A DNA stretch of 64,000 nucleotides from Pseudomonas sp. CCI4.2 (GCF_034350045.1 NZ_CP133781.1:5444501-5508500), one strand, 5' to 3'; shown: positions 27,915 through 37,794, counted from the stretch's first letter. Made by a program: numbers and translations. Notes: generated from the sequence alone by a model not told the origin.

Positions 27915-28292
27915 ATGCGCCAACCTGATATCGAAATTTACCTCAAAGACTACGACGTCGATTACAAAGCCGTCGCCGCTTGGCTAAGTGCTGCAATCGG
28001 CCCGTGCAGCGAGTGGGAAAAGAAAGGCCAAACCTACAAATGCGTCGCGGGCGATATCGCGGTGACTTGGCTACCTAAAGCCGTGGGCAAATGGAACAGC
28101 CTGCACCTGGACAGCGACAATACCCCTTGGGAAGACGACATCGCCTGCGCCCGCGCCGCCTTTGCCGCACTGAACGTCGAAGTCCGCTGCGCGCCAGGCA
28201 CCTGGGTCGAAGAAGAAAGCGACGAAACCGCCGACCGCTGGATCCGCATCAGCACCGATGGCGAAGAAGAGATCGTTTGGCACACCGCTTGA
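27915..28292 (+). CDS. Conserved hypothetical protein, 125 aa
   Basis: I do not recognise a named family. The acidic, soluble 125-residue protein begins MRQPDIEIYLKDYDVDYKAV and is rich in Asp, Glu and Trp (WEKKG, TWLPKAVGKW, DRWIRIST). It has no signal peptide or membrane helix. An upstream ATG at 27885 is in frame, but the ATG at 27915 has GAGG seven bases before it. It lies 51 bases after rlmA on the same strand and may share its transcript. Codon use and composition look native. Confidence 0.75.
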   Translation: MRQPDIEIYLKDYDVDYKAVAAWLSAAIGPCSEWEKKGQTYKCVAGDIAVTWLPKAVGKWNSLHLDSDNTPWEDDIACARAAFAALNVEVRCAPGTWVEEESDETADRWIRISTDGEEEIVWHTA

Positions 28293-28393
28293 TCTCGTGA
28301 TGTTCGCGACGTCATCAAACTCCTGTTTTTTGCCCATCTCGACCATATACGGCACACTGTCCGCCTCGTTTTTTTCTATGCAGCAGATGCCGT

Positions 28394-30889
28394 ATGACCC
28401 GTTCCCCGTTCCGCCGTCTTGTGTTTGGCACCTTGCGCCGACTGTTGTACCTCTGGGTTCGCTCGGAAACCATTAATCAGTCGTCGTTCACCCTTAACCT
28501 GGACCGCAGCCGACCGGTGTTTTATGTGCTGCAATCGCCATCGCTGAGTGACCTTGCAGTAGTCGACACCGAGTGCCGCAAAGCCGGCCTGCCTCGGCCG
28601 ATCCTGCCCGTCGCGGTGGGCAACTTGCTGGAACCTGCGGCATTTTTCTACCTGACACCCGAACCCGACTGGCTCGGCCGTCAAGACAAACGTGGCGCAC
28701 CGCCGACCTTGGAGCGGTTGCTCAGCGCAATTACTCAGAACGCCAGCGAGGATGCGCAGATCATCCCGGTCAGTGTGTTTTGGGGTCAGTCGCCGGACAG
28801 CGAATCCAGTCCATGGAAGTTGTTATTCGCCGACAGCTGGGCGGTGACTGGGCGTCTGCGTCGCTTGGTCAGCATCCTGATTTTGGGTCGTAAAACCCGT
28901 GTTCAGTTCTCCGCACCGGTTCATCTGCGTGAGCTGATCGATGAAAACAAGGGCCATGAACGTACATTGCGCATGGCCCAGCGTATTTTCCGGGTGCACT
29001 TCCGCAATCTGAAAACCGCCGTAATCGGCCCCGACCTGTCCCACCGCCGGACGCTGGTACGTGGCCTGGTGGGCGAGCCTTTGGTAAAACAGGCGATTCT
29101 CGAAGAGGCCGAACGGTCAAACATCACGGAGGCTAAAGCTCAGGCTCAAGCATTGCGCTACGGCAATGAGATCGCTTCGGACTACAACTACTCCGTCATT
29201 CGCTTCATGGAAGTGGTGCTGAGTTGGTTTTGGAACAAAATCTACGACGGGATCAAAGTCAGCCACATCGAAGGCGTGCAAGCCGTCGCGCCGGGCCATG
29301 AAGTCATTTATGTCCCATGCCATCGCAGCCATATCGATTACCTTCTTCTTTCCTACCTGCTGTTTCGCAATGGTCTGACGCCGCCCCACGTCGCGGCGGG
29401 TATCAACTTGAACATGCCAGGCATCGGCGGTTTGTTGCGACGGGGCGGGGCGTTTTTTATGCGCCGTACCTTTAAGGGCAATCCGCTGTACAGCGCAGTG
29501 TTCAACGAATACCTGCACACGCTGTTCACCAAGGGGTTCCCGGTCGAGTATTTCGTTGAAGGTGGTCGCTCGCGAACCGGACGTATGTTGCAGCCGAAAA
29601 CCGGCATGCTGGCCATCACACTGCGCAGCTTTCTGCGCAACTCGCGGATGCCGATTGTTTTTGTACCGGTGTACATCGGCTACGAGCGCGTCCTCGAAGG
29701 CCGTACCTATTTGGGCGAGTTACGCGGTGCTAGCAAAAAGAAAGAATCGATTTTCGACATTTTCAAAGTGATCGGGGCACTGAAAAAACAACGCTTCGGC
29801 CAGGTGTCGGTTAACTTTGGCGAGCCGATCAAGCTGGCGGAGTTCCTTGACCATGAACAACCGGATTGGCGTGAACAGGAGCTTGGCCCGCTCTACCGAC
29901 CTGCCTGGTTGAACGAAACCACTCACCGCCTCGGCCAGCGCGTGGCACAGCACCTGAACGAAGCCGCCGCAATTAATCCGGTCAATCTGGTGGCGCTGGC
30001 GTTGTTGTCGACCAATAAGCTGGCGCTGGATGATCAGGCCATGGCCCGGGTGCTGGACCTGTACCTGACGCTGCTGCGCCGCGTGCCTTATTCGCCGCAC
30101 ACCACTTTGCCGCAAGGCGATGGCAAAGCGCTGATCAGCTACGTGAAGGGTATGAATCTGCTCTCGGAACAAGCCGACGCCCTAGGCAAAATCCTCTACT
30201 TGGATGAGCAAAACGCGGTCTTGATGACCTATTACCGCAACAACGTTCTGCACATCTTCGCCCTGCCTTCGCTGCTGGCGAGCTTTTTCCAAACCGCCTC
30301 GCGCATGAGCCGCGAACAAGTCCTGCGCTACACCCGCGCGCTGTATCCGTATCTGCAATCGGAGTTATTCATTCGTTGGCCGCTGAACGAACTGGATGCA
30401 GTCGTTGATCAATGGCTTGAGGCGTTGGTCGAGCAAGGTCTATTGCGCTTTGAAAATGAGGTGTACCTGCGCCCGGCACCGAGTTCGCGTCAGTTCGTGC
30501 AACTGACGTTGCTGTCTCGTGCCATCGCCCAGACCCTGCAACGTTTCTACATGGCGATCTCGCTGCTGCTCAACAGCGGACAAAACAGCCTCAGCGCCGA
30601 AGAACTGGAAGACCTGTGTACGGTCATGGCGCAACGGCTGTCCATTTTGCATGGACTCAACGCACCCGAGTTTTTTGACAAAAGTCTGTTCCGGGACTTT
30701 ATTCAGAACTTGCTCAACCTGGGGGTGCTGCGCAAAGACACCGCTGGCAAGCTCAGTTATCACCCGTTACTCGGGGATTTGGCGGAGGGTGCGGCCAAGC
30801 GTGTACTGCCTGCCGAGATCCGTTTATCCATACGCCAGGTGGCGTTGCACCGCAGCGAAGATGTTTCCGAGGCTGACCCTGCCGGATAA
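28394..30889 (+). CDS. plsB: Glycerol-3-phosphate 1-O-acyltransferase
   Basis: PlsB acylates sn-glycerol-3-phosphate at position 1, the first step of phospholipid synthesis, and is a large inner-membrane-associated protein. The 831-residue chain has the catalytic HX4D motif at H310-D315 (CHRSHIDYLLL) and substrate-binding blocks around GGAFFMRRTFKGN, VEYFVEGGRSRTGR and IVFVPVYIGYERVLEG. The length is normal. The downstream order (YbaY lipoprotein, DUF4197, mexK) follows the P. aeruginosa chromosome apart from the fic insertion. Confidence 0.95.
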   Translation: MTRSPFRRLVFGTLRRLLYLWVRSETINQSSFTLNLDRSRPVFYVLQSPSLSDLAVVDTECRKAGLPRPILPVAVGNLLEPAAFFYLTPEPDWLGRQDKRGAPPTLERLLSAITQNASEDAQIIPVSVFWGQSPDSESSPWKLLFADSWAVTGRLRRLVSILILGRKTRVQFSAPVHLRELIDENKGHERTLRMAQRIFRVHFRNLKTAVIGPDLSHRRTLVRGLVGEPLVKQAILEEAERSNITEAKAQAQALRYGNEIASDYNYSVIRFMEVVLSWFWNKIYDGIKVSHIEGVQAVAPGHEVIYVPCHRSHIDYLLLSYLLFRNGLTPPHVAAGINLNMPGIGGLLRRGGAFFMRRTFKGNPLYSAVFNEYLHTLFTKGFPVEYFVEGGRSRTGRMLQPKTGMLAITLRSFLRNSRMPIVFVPVYIGYERVLEGRTYLGELRGASKKKESIFDIFKVIGALKKQRFGQVSVNFGEPIKLAEFLDHEQPDWREQELGPLYRPAWLNETTHRLGQRVAQHLNEAAAINPVNLVALALLSTNKLALDDQAMARVLDLYLTLLRRVPYSPHTTLPQGDGKALISYVKGMNLLSEQADALGKILYLDEQNAVLMTYYRNNVLHIFALPSLLASFFQTASRMSREQVLRYTRALYPYLQSELFIRWPLNELDAVVDQWLEALVEQGLLRFENEVYLRPAPSSRQFVQLTLLSRAIAQTLQRFYMAISLLLNSGQNSLSAEELEDLCTVMAQRLSILHGLNAPEFFDKSLFRDFIQNLLNLGVLRKDTAGKLSYHPLLGDLAEGAAKRVLPAEIRLSIRQVALHRSEDVSEADPAG

Positions 30890-30951
30890 ATCCGTTAAAT
30901 TCCTGCCGATGGCGTCAGGATTCTTCTGCCGCCACCCGTATGGAGATTACG

Positions 30952-31350
30952 ATGAAAAAGCTTTTACTGATCCTTATGACCACCGTGCTCGGCGCCTGCG
31001 CCCAGCAGCAACCCACGAATCAAGCCAGCCTCAATGGCGAGGTGTTCTACCTGCAACGCGTCGCCTTGCCACCGGCTGCGACCATGACCGTGAGCCTGCA
31101 AGACATTTCCCGCGCCGATGCGCCGGTAGTGATTCTGGCCAGGCAAACGGCTCCGGTGAACGGCCAGGTGCCCCTGCCTTTCTCACTGACCTATGATCCA
31201 AAGCACGTTCAACCCGGCCATCGTTACTCGGTAAGCGCGCACATTGACCTCGACGGCAAGCTACTGTTTATCAGCACCGGGCAACATGGCGTGCAGTTGA
31301 ATGGGCAAGATCCACAACCGTTGCGGATTCGTCTGGACTCGGTTCAATAA
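30952..31350 (+). CDS. YbaY-family lipoprotein
   Basis: The 132-residue protein has a lipoprotein signal peptide ending LGAC (cysteine near residue 16). It is followed by the YbaY/DUF306-like region LNGEVFYLQRVALPPAATMTV and ARQTAPVNGQVPLPFSL. It is probably anchored in the outer membrane. A role is not established; homologues are often linked to envelope stability. ATG 30952 is preceded by GGAG; an alternative ATG at 30940 overlaps that ribosome-binding site. The gene follows plsB by 62 bases. Confidence 0.85.
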   Translation: MKKLLLILMTTVLGACAQQQPTNQASLNGEVFYLQRVALPPAATMTVSLQDISRADAPVVILARQTAPVNGQVPLPFSLTYDPKHVQPGHRYSVSAHIDLDGKLLFISTGQHGVQLNGQDPQPLRIRLDSVQ

Positions 31351-31414
31351 CACCTAGGCGTTGGCCTAGCGGTCAGCGCCATTTTCTTAATTCGATTTTC
31401 AAAAGGATATGTCC

Positions 31415-32104
31415 ATGCTCCGCCCTTCCGTTGTGTTTGCCGGCCTGTGTGCGGGTGTGCTGTTGTCCACCAACGTGTTTGCCTTGGCGCTGACCGACCT
31501 GTCCCAGTCGGATGCCACTGGCGGCCTCAAGGACGCACTGACCCAAGGCGCGCAGATCGCCGTCAAGGAACTGGGCGTTCCCGGCGGCTTCAGCAACAAC
31601 AAAGAAGTGCGCATCGAGTTGCCGGGCAGTCTCGGCAAAGTGGCGAAGAAGATGAAACAGTTCGGCATGGGCGCACAGGTTGATCAACTGGAAGCTAGCA
31701 TGAACCAGGCCGCTGAAGCCGCCGTGCCGCAAGCACAGGCGTTGTTGGTAGATGCCGTGAAGAAGATGAGTGTGTCCGACGCCAAGGGCATCCTTAGCGG
31801 TGGTAATGACTCAGCCACCCAGTACCTGAGCAAGACCAGCCGCGATCAGATCCGAGCCAAATTCCTGCCTATCGTCAAACAGGCCACCGACAAAGTCGGC
31901 GTGGCACAAAAATACAATTCCTTCGCCGGCCAAGCGGCTGCACTGGGCGTCGTCGACACCAAAGACGCGAACATCGAAGGCTACGTGACCGAACAAGCGC
32001 TCAATGGCCTGTTCAAAATGATTGGCGAGCAAGAAGCCAGCATCCGCAAAAACCCGGCCGCAGCGGCGACCAGTTTGGCGAAGAAGGTGTTTGGGGCGCT
32101 GTAA
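31415..32104 (+). CDS. DUF4197 periplasmic protein
   Basis: The 229-residue protein has a Sec signal peptide (cleavage probably after NVFA, about residue 24). The rest is mature sequence typical of DUF4197: ALTQGAQIAVKELGVPGGF, IELPGSLGKVAKKMKQFG, and SDAKGILSGGNDSATQYL. The function is unknown. ATG 31415 is chosen over 31409, because AAAAGGA would be too close to the latter. It lies directly before the truncated fic gene. Confidence 0.88.
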   Translation: MLRPSVVFAGLCAGVLLSTNVFALALTDLSQSDATGGLKDALTQGAQIAVKELGVPGGFSNNKEVRIELPGSLGKVAKKMKQFGMGAQVDQLEASMNQAAEAAVPQAQALLVDAVKKMSVSDAKGILSGGNDSATQYLSKTSRDQIRAKFLPIVKQATDKVGVAQKYNSFAGQAAALGVVDTKDANIEGYVTEQALNGLFKMIGEQEASIRKNPAAAATSLAKKVFGAL

Positions 32105-32146
32105 CTCAACCTCTCGGCGTGCGCGTCTGGGGTTTATATCGTTAAC

Positions 32147-32704
32147 CTACAGCCACGCCCGCTTGATCTCGGATTCGTCACGCAGGCTGAATACCCACTC
32201 CCGGCCTGCTTTGGCTTTGTTAAACACATTCAGCGCCACCAGACCGTTGAGTACCGCTGAAGCAGTGTTGTAGGAGCAACCGAAATTCTCCTTCACATTG
32301 ACTGCCGTAAACGCTTTCGCCGAGCCCGTTAGCGCTACCTGAAAAACGGCTTTCTGTTTTTCACTGAACTGCTCATACAGCCCCGAACCCGCGAGCCAAT
32401 GGTCGAAGCTAACCGCGTCGGCCGCCATTTTCTTGTAGGCCGTCAGAAAGTCATTCACCGCCCGGACAATCACCGAACACTGGTGATCAATAAAGTAGGT
32501 CAGGTCCATTCCATCGGTTTCGGTGTAGAGGTACGACCGGCCATATTTGACCGGGGCATTGCGCAGCAGCACGCTGATAGCAATGTAGCGGAACGCCGAA
32601 AACTCGCTCTTGAACATGAACCAATAAAACAATGCTCTCGCCACACGGCCATTACCGTCCCGAAAGGGGTGCTCGTAGCCCAAGGCGAAGTGCAATGCGA
32701 TACC
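32147..32704 (-). pseudogene. Fic-domain protein, C-terminal fragment
   Basis: Fic enzymes transfer AMP or other groups to target proteins and many are toxins. The fragment of roughly 180 residues begins at or just before the catalytic loop (HPFRDGNGRVAR, matching HxFx(D/E)GNGRxxR). It keeps the downstream helices and a C-terminal winged-helix-like part (NTASAVLNGLVALNVF). An in-frame TAA at 32705-32707 and the mexK stop at 32740 leave no room for the N-terminal half. The only possible start is a weak TTG at 32695. It is best seen as a remnant, though a short product could still be made. Confidence 0.75.
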
Positions 32705-32739
32705 TTACTGCGCGACAGCGGGTTATGGCCTACAAAATA

Positions 32740-35700
32740 TTATGCGGGCTCTGGCGTTTTTTTCACCCGAAACCATGCGGCATACAGCGCGGGCAGGAAC
32801 AGCAGCGTGAGTGCAGTGGCGACGATCAGGCCGCCCATGATTGCCACGGCCATGGGACCGAAAAACACGCTGCGTGACAGCGGAATCATGGCCAACACCG
32901 CCGCCAGGGCGGTGAGGACGATGGGGCGGAAACGGCGGACGGTGGCTTCGATGATCGCTTGCCAAGGTTCAAGCCCAGCGGTGATGTCCTGTTCGATCTG
33001 GTCCACCAGAATCACCGAGTTACGCATGATCATCCCGGACAAGGCGATCGTGCCTAACATCGCCACAAAGCCGAAGGGTTGATGGAACACGATCAGGAAC
33101 GAGGTGACGCCGATCAAACCCAGCGGTGCGGTCAGGAACACCATGGCCACCCGCGAGAAGCTGCGCAGTTGCAGCATCAGCAAGGTCAGGACCACGACGA
33201 TGAACAACGGCACACCGGCGTTGACCGAGCGCTGGCCACGTCCGGACTCCTCCACAGTACCGCCGACCTCCAGCAGATAACCGTCGGGTAATTCAGCCCG
33301 CACGGTGTCTAGCGTTGGCAGGATTTGTTGAATCAGCGTGGCCGGTTGCTCCTTGCCGTAGATGTCCGCACGGACGGTCACGGTGGGCAGTCGGTTGCGA
33401 TGCCAAATGATGCCTTCTTCAAAGCCATACTCCAGCGTCGCCACTTGCGACAGCGCAACGCTGGTGCCGTTGGCGGTGGGGATGGCGAGGCTGGACAGCG
33501 AAGTCAGGTCTTTGCGGGCATCGGCAGTGCCGCGCACCAGAATTTCGATCAGCTCATCGTCTTCCCGGTACTGGCTAACGCTGGAGCCGGTCAATGAACT
33601 TTGCAGAAAACGCGACAGGTCCGCCGTGGTCACCCCCAGTGCCCTCGCCCGGTCCTGATCGACGTTGAGGTGCACGACTTTACTCGGCTCTTCCCAATCC
33701 AGGTGGACGTTAGCCACGCTCGGGTTTTCCCGAACTTTGTCAGCCACCTTGCGCGCTAACGCACGGACCTCTTCGATGTGTTCACCCGAGACCCGAAATT
33801 GCACGGGATAGCCCACGGGCGGGCCATTTTCCAGGCGCGTCACTCGGGGTCGCAGGGTCGCAAACTGCTCGTTGAGCGTGCTGATCAACCACGTGCGAAC
33901 CGCCTCGCGGTCTTCGATGGTCTTTGCCAACACCACGAACTGCGCAAAACTGGCCGCCGGCAGTTGTTGGTCCAGCGGCAGGTAAAAGCGCGGCGAGCCG
34001 GTGCCGATATAGGCCACGTAACTGTCGACGCCGGGGTGATCTTTTAGCATTTGTTCCAGCCGCGTGACTTGCCCGGCGGTATTGCTGAGGGAGGCGCCCT
34101 CAGCCAGTTTCAAATCGACCATCAGCTCAAGCCGCACGGATGCGGGGAAAAACTGCTGCGGCACGAAACGGAACATCACCACCGACAACACGAACAAGCA
34201 AAGGGTCAATACCAACACGGTTTTACGGCGTCTCACGCACCAGCCCACCAAACTTCGCACGCGCTGATAGAACGGGGTGCCGTAAGGGTCTGGTGCATGT
34301 GAACCATGTTTGTCTGCGTGAATTTTCGCCAAGTCCGGCAATAACCGGTCGCCCAAGTAAGGCACGAACACCACGGCAGCGATCCATGACGCCAACAGTG
34401 CGATGGTCACCACTTGGAAAATCGAGCGGGTGTATTCCCCGGTGGATGATTGCGCGGTGGCAATTGGCAAGAAGCCAGCGGCAGTGATTAATGTGCCGGT
34501 GAGCATCGGGAACGCAGTGCTGGTCCAGGCGAAACTAGCGGCTCTGAGCCGGTCGTAGCCCTGCTCCATTTTGATTGCCATCATCTCCACCGCAATGATC
34601 GCGTCATCCACCAGCAAGCCCAGCGCCAGTACCAGCGCGCCCAGGGAAATTTTGTTCAGACCTACGCCCAAGTAATACATGCAGGCGAAGGTCATCGCCA
34701 ACACCAGCGGGATGGTCAGGGCAACCACTAACCCGGTACGCACCCCTAGGGAGAAGAAACTCACCAACAGCACGATGCCCAGCGCCTCAGCCAGCACATG
34801 GACGAACTCGCCGACCCCGGTTTTCACTGCTGCCGGTTGGTCCGACACCTTGCGCAGCTGCATACCGGCTGGGAGGTTTTGCTGGATGTGGGCAAACTCA
34901 GCTTCGAGCGCATGCCCGAGGGAAAGGATGTCCCCGCCGTCTTTCATCGCCACGGCCAGGCCAATGGCGTCTTCGCCCATAAAACGCATGCGCGGCGCGG
35001 GTGGGTCATTGAAGCCGCGATGAACCTCAGCCACATCGCTGATACGAAAGGTGCGGTTCGCCACGCGAATCGGAAAGTTTTTTATCTCGTCGACGGACTG
35101 AAAACGGCCGGTCACGCGCAATTGAATACGATCACTGGGCGTCTCGAAAAAACTGGCCGCCGACACCGCATTCTGAGCCTCAAGCGCCTGCTGAACGGCT
35201 TCCAACGACAAACCCAAGGTCGCGAGTTTCAGGTTCGACAGCTCAATCCAGATCTTCTCGTCCTGCAATCCCAATAGTTCAATCTTGCCAACGTCCTTGA
35301 CCCGTTGCAGTTGGATTTGCACGCGGTCTGCGTAGTGTTTGAGTATCGCGTAATCAAAACCGTCGCCGGTCAACGCGTAGATATTGCCGAATGTAGTGCC
35401 GAATTCATCGTTGAAAAACGGGCCTTGAACGCTGGGCGGCAAGGTTTGCCGAATATCGCCGATCTTCTTGCGCACCTGATACCACAGCTCAGGCACTTGA
35501 GCGGCAGACATGGCGTCGCGGGCAAAGAACGTGACTTGCGACTCTCCTGGTCGCGAGAACGAGAGGATGCGCTCGTACTCGCCGGTTTCCATCAGCTTCT
35601 TCTCGATGCGATCGGTGACTTGCCGACCGACTTCCTCAGCGCTGGCACCCGGCCAAAGGGTGCGAATGACCATGGCCTTGAAGGTGAACGGCGGGTCTTC

Positions 35701-35811
35701 ACTTTGCCCGAGCTTGGTGTAGGACAATGCGCCGACCACGGCCAATAGCAGCATCAAAAACAGGACGATCTGGCGGTTGCGCAGGGCCCATTCAGACAGG
35801 TTAAAACGCAT
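32740..35811 (-). CDS. mexK: RND efflux pump permease MexK
   Basis: MexK is the inner-membrane proton-driven drug pump of the MexJK system, which in P. aeruginosa exports triclosan, erythromycin and tetracycline with OprM or OpmH. The 1023-residue protein has N-terminal helix 1 (about 13-30), two large periplasmic loops and 12 helices. The proton-relay aspartates D402 and D403 lie in GLLVDDAIIAVE. No outer-membrane channel gene is adjacent, as expected for MexJK. Its naming rests on the order plsB to mexK-mexJ-mexL to rsmJ; substrate range is inferred. Confidence 0.85.
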   Translation of the reverse strand: MRFNLSEWALRNRQIVLFLMLLLAVVGALSYTKLGQSEDPPFTFKAMVIRTLWPGASAEEVGRQVTDRIEKKLMETGEYERILSFSRPGESQVTFFARDAMSAAQVPELWYQVRKKIGDIRQTLPPSVQGPFFNDEFGTTFGNIYALTGDGFDYAILKHYADRVQIQLQRVKDVGKIELLGLQDEKIWIELSNLKLATLGLSLEAVQQALEAQNAVSAASFFETPSDRIQLRVTGRFQSVDEIKNFPIRVANRTFRISDVAEVHRGFNDPPAPRMRFMGEDAIGLAVAMKDGGDILSLGHALEAEFAHIQQNLPAGMQLRKVSDQPAAVKTGVGEFVHVLAEALGIVLLVSFFSLGVRTGLVVALTIPLVLAMTFACMYYLGVGLNKISLGALVLALGLLVDDAIIAVEMMAIKMEQGYDRLRAASFAWTSTAFPMLTGTLITAAGFLPIATAQSSTGEYTRSIFQVVTIALLASWIAAVVFVPYLGDRLLPDLAKIHADKHGSHAPDPYGTPFYQRVRSLVGWCVRRRKTVLVLTLCLFVLSVVMFRFVPQQFFPASVRLELMVDLKLAEGASLSNTAGQVTRLEQMLKDHPGVDSYVAYIGTGSPRFYLPLDQQLPAASFAQFVVLAKTIEDREAVRTWLISTLNEQFATLRPRVTRLENGPPVGYPVQFRVSGEHIEEVRALARKVADKVRENPSVANVHLDWEEPSKVVHLNVDQDRARALGVTTADLSRFLQSSLTGSSVSQYREDDELIEILVRGTADARKDLTSLSSLAIPTANGTSVALSQVATLEYGFEEGIIWHRNRLPTVTVRADIYGKEQPATLIQQILPTLDTVRAELPDGYLLEVGGTVEESGRGQRSVNAGVPLFIVVVLTLLMLQLRSFSRVAMVFLTAPLGLIGVTSFLIVFHQPFGFVAMLGTIALSGMIMRNSVILVDQIEQDITAGLEPWQAIIEATVRRFRPIVLTALAAVLAMIPLSRSVFFGPMAVAIMGGLIVATALTLLFLPALYAAWFRVKKTPEPA

Positions 35812-35817
35812 CCGTGC

Positions 35818-36918
35818 TTACTCCTTGGCCGCCAGCTTCACTTCCCGATTGCTGCGATCCACCGGGCGTACCTTTTCGCCCTCGTGAAGCACATGCACGC
35901 CAGCCGCGACGATCCAATCCGTGGCACTAAGGCCTTCCAGAACCGGCACCGTGTCTTGACCGTAGGTGGCGACGCGAACCGGAGTGCGCTTGATTCTGTT
36001 GTCGGCATCGATACGCCAGACATAGGTGGCGCCGTTTTCAGCCGTCAGCGCCGACAATGGCACCGACAGCGCGGCGGTTTCTCCAGTCTGAAAAAACACC
36101 CGGGCGCTCTGCCCCAGCTCTGCCGGGACTTTGCCACCGGCGAAAGCGATTCGGGCGGCGAAGGTGCGTGAGCGCGGATCAGCCGCAGGCGACAGTTCCC
36201 GGATGCGACCGGTCAAGCGTTGATCGCGTTGGGTCCACAGTTCAACCGCCACGGTCTGCCCGATTTTGAAGCGGCTGAAGCTTTGCTCCGGCACGCTGAT
36301 CAGCACTTCCCGCTCGCCATCGGCGGCCAGGGTAAACACCGTTTGCCCGGCGGCAACGACTTGCCCGACTTCCACCAACCGTCTTGAAATCACCCCATCC
36401 TGCGGGGCACGCAGCACGGCATAACCAGCTTGGTTATCGGCCACGGTAAATTCGGCTTTGATCTGTTTGAGCCGCGCCTCACCTGAAAGGAACAGGTTTT
36501 GGGCGTTGTCGAATTGCGAATGGCTGACCATCTGCCGGTCCATCAAGGTCTTGTAACGATCACGCTCAGTGCGGACCCATTGCAAGTTTGCTTCAGCAGC
36601 GGCCACTTGGGCACGGCTCGCTTCCAATTGCAGGCGCATGTCCTGGGGGTCAAGCTCGGCCAAGGGCTGATTGGCTTTGACACGTTCCCCTTCTTCCACC
36701 AAGCGCTTGATGACTTTGCCTGGAACCCGAAATGCCAGGTCAGGCTCGAATCGCGCACGTACTTCGCCGGGGTAGCTGTCCATCGACAGCGATGCTATTT
36801 GCGGCTGGACGACAATGGCCGGACGCACGGTGGTCGGAGCGGACTCTTCATGACCGCAACCCGTCAGTAGCAAAACCAGACTGATGGCCGGGGTAAAGGA
36901 CAAGGCATCGCGAAACAT
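35818..36918 (-). CDS. mexJ: RND efflux periplasmic adaptor MexJ
   Basis: MexJ joins MexK to the outer-membrane channel. The 366-residue membrane-fusion protein has a lipoprotein signal ending LLTGC (cysteine near 21) and the lipoyl halves PGKVIKRLVEEGERVKANQPLA and APQDGVISRRLVEVGQVV. An alpha-hairpin follows (about 95-150: ASRAQVAAAEANLQWV), then a beta-barrel domain. It ends six bases before mexK and shares the intergenic promoter region with divergent mexL. Confidence 0.85.
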   Translation of the reverse strand: MFRDALSFTPAISLVLLLTGCGHEESAPTTVRPAIVVQPQIASLSMDSYPGEVRARFEPDLAFRVPGKVIKRLVEEGERVKANQPLAELDPQDMRLQLEASRAQVAAAEANLQWVRTERDRYKTLMDRQMVSHSQFDNAQNLFLSGEARLKQIKAEFTVADNQAGYAVLRAPQDGVISRRLVEVGQVVAAGQTVFTLAADGEREVLISVPEQSFSRFKIGQTVAVELWTQRDQRLTGRIRELSPAADPRSRTFAARIAFAGGKVPAELGQSARVFFQTGETAALSVPLSALTAENGATYVWRIDADNRIKRTPVRVATYGQDTVPVLEGLSATDWIVAAGVHVLHEGEKVRPVDRSNREVKLAAKE

Positions 36919-36964
36919 GGTGATGGACCTTTGGCGTAGGATGCTTTAATTGTTGTACTGCCGC

Positions 36965-36980
36965 GTATATTAAGAAATAC
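36965..36980. promoter_or_regulatory. Candidate MexL operator between mexJ and mexL
   Basis: GTATATTAAGAAATAC is an imperfect palindrome (GTAT/ATAC outer arms) in the middle of the 92-base divergent gap. TetR-family MexL is known in P. aeruginosa to bind the mexL-mexJ intergenic region. Assignment of this exact site is inference. Confidence 0.4.
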
Positions 36981-37010
36981 CAAACTCACCAGTCCACTAT
37001 TAAAACGAAG

Positions 37011-37646
37011 ATGCCTGATAATTTATTGATCGCTTCTGGCCCTGGTCGCCCCAAGGACCTGGCAAAACGCCAGGCCATCCTCGATGCCGCGAAAAACCTG
37101 TTCGTCAGCAATGGATATGCTGGCACCAGCATGGACGCCGTGGCCGCCGAAGCCGGGGTGTCAAAATTGACGGTTTACAACCATTTCACCGACAAGGAGA
37201 CCTTGTTCTCGGCGGCGGTGGTGGCCCGTTGCGAAGAGCAACTGCCTGAGCTGTTTTTCGAGATGCCTGAGGGCACCCCGGTAGAAACGGTGTTGACCAC
37301 TATCGGGCGGGGCTTTCATGCGCTGATCAACAGCCGGGACTCGATTGAGCTGCATCGGTTGATGGTGGCTCTGGGGGCTCAAGATCCGAAGTTGTCACAG
37401 ATCTTTTTCGAGGCGGGCCCTGAGCGGATCCTGCAGGAGATGGAGCGGCTGCTGATTCAGATCGACAACAGCGGCAGCCTGAACATCGACAAACCGCGCC
37501 TCGCCGCCGAGCATTTTTTGTGTCTGCTCAAAGGCACCTGCAACTTCCGCCTGCTGATCGGTTGCAACGATGCACCCAACGAAGGGGCGGATGACGAGCA
37601 CGTACGGGAAGTGGTGAGCGTGTTCATGCGTGCCTATCGCGCCTGA
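37011..37646 (+). CDS. mexL: TetR-family repressor MexL
   Basis: The 211-residue protein has an N-terminal TetR helix-turn-helix (about residues 20-65: RQAILDAAKNLFVSNGYAGT, then AGVSKLTVYNHFTDKE) and an all-helical ligand domain. It is divergent from mexJK, 92 bases away, matching MexL, which represses mexJK and its own gene. The lack of an obvious ribosome-binding site before ATG 37011 makes the start slightly uncertain. It converges on rsmJ across a REPIN. Confidence 0.83.
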   Translation: MPDNLLIASGPGRPKDLAKRQAILDAAKNLFVSNGYAGTSMDAVAAEAGVSKLTVYNHFTDKETLFSAAVVARCEEQLPELFFEMPEGTPVETVLTTIGRGFHALINSRDSIELHRLMVALGAQDPKLSQIFFEAGPERILQEMERLLIQIDNSGSLNIDKPRLAAEHFLCLLKGTCNFRLLIGCNDAPNEGADDEHVREVVSVFMRAYRA

Positions 37647-37660
37647 AACCACTCCAACGC

Positions 37661-37738
37661 TGTAGGAGCCAACTTGTTGGCGAGGTGTAAAACCTGACAC
37701 ACCGCATCAAGCTTCTCGCCAACAAGACGGTATCTACA
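37661..37738. repeat. REPIN, family B, between mexL and rsmJ
   Basis: TGTAGGAGCCAACTTGTTGG plus CGAG at the left, and CTCGCCAACAAGACGGTATC plus TACA at the right. The right arm has the variant ACGGTAT instead of TTGGCTC; the same variant occurs in the solo unit at 40671. The element separates two convergent genes. Confidence 0.85.
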
Positions 37739-37794
37739 GGTCGTATGGGTGGAAAATTTCGGCGCCGCCTTCGCGATGAAGGTTCGAAAGGGGT

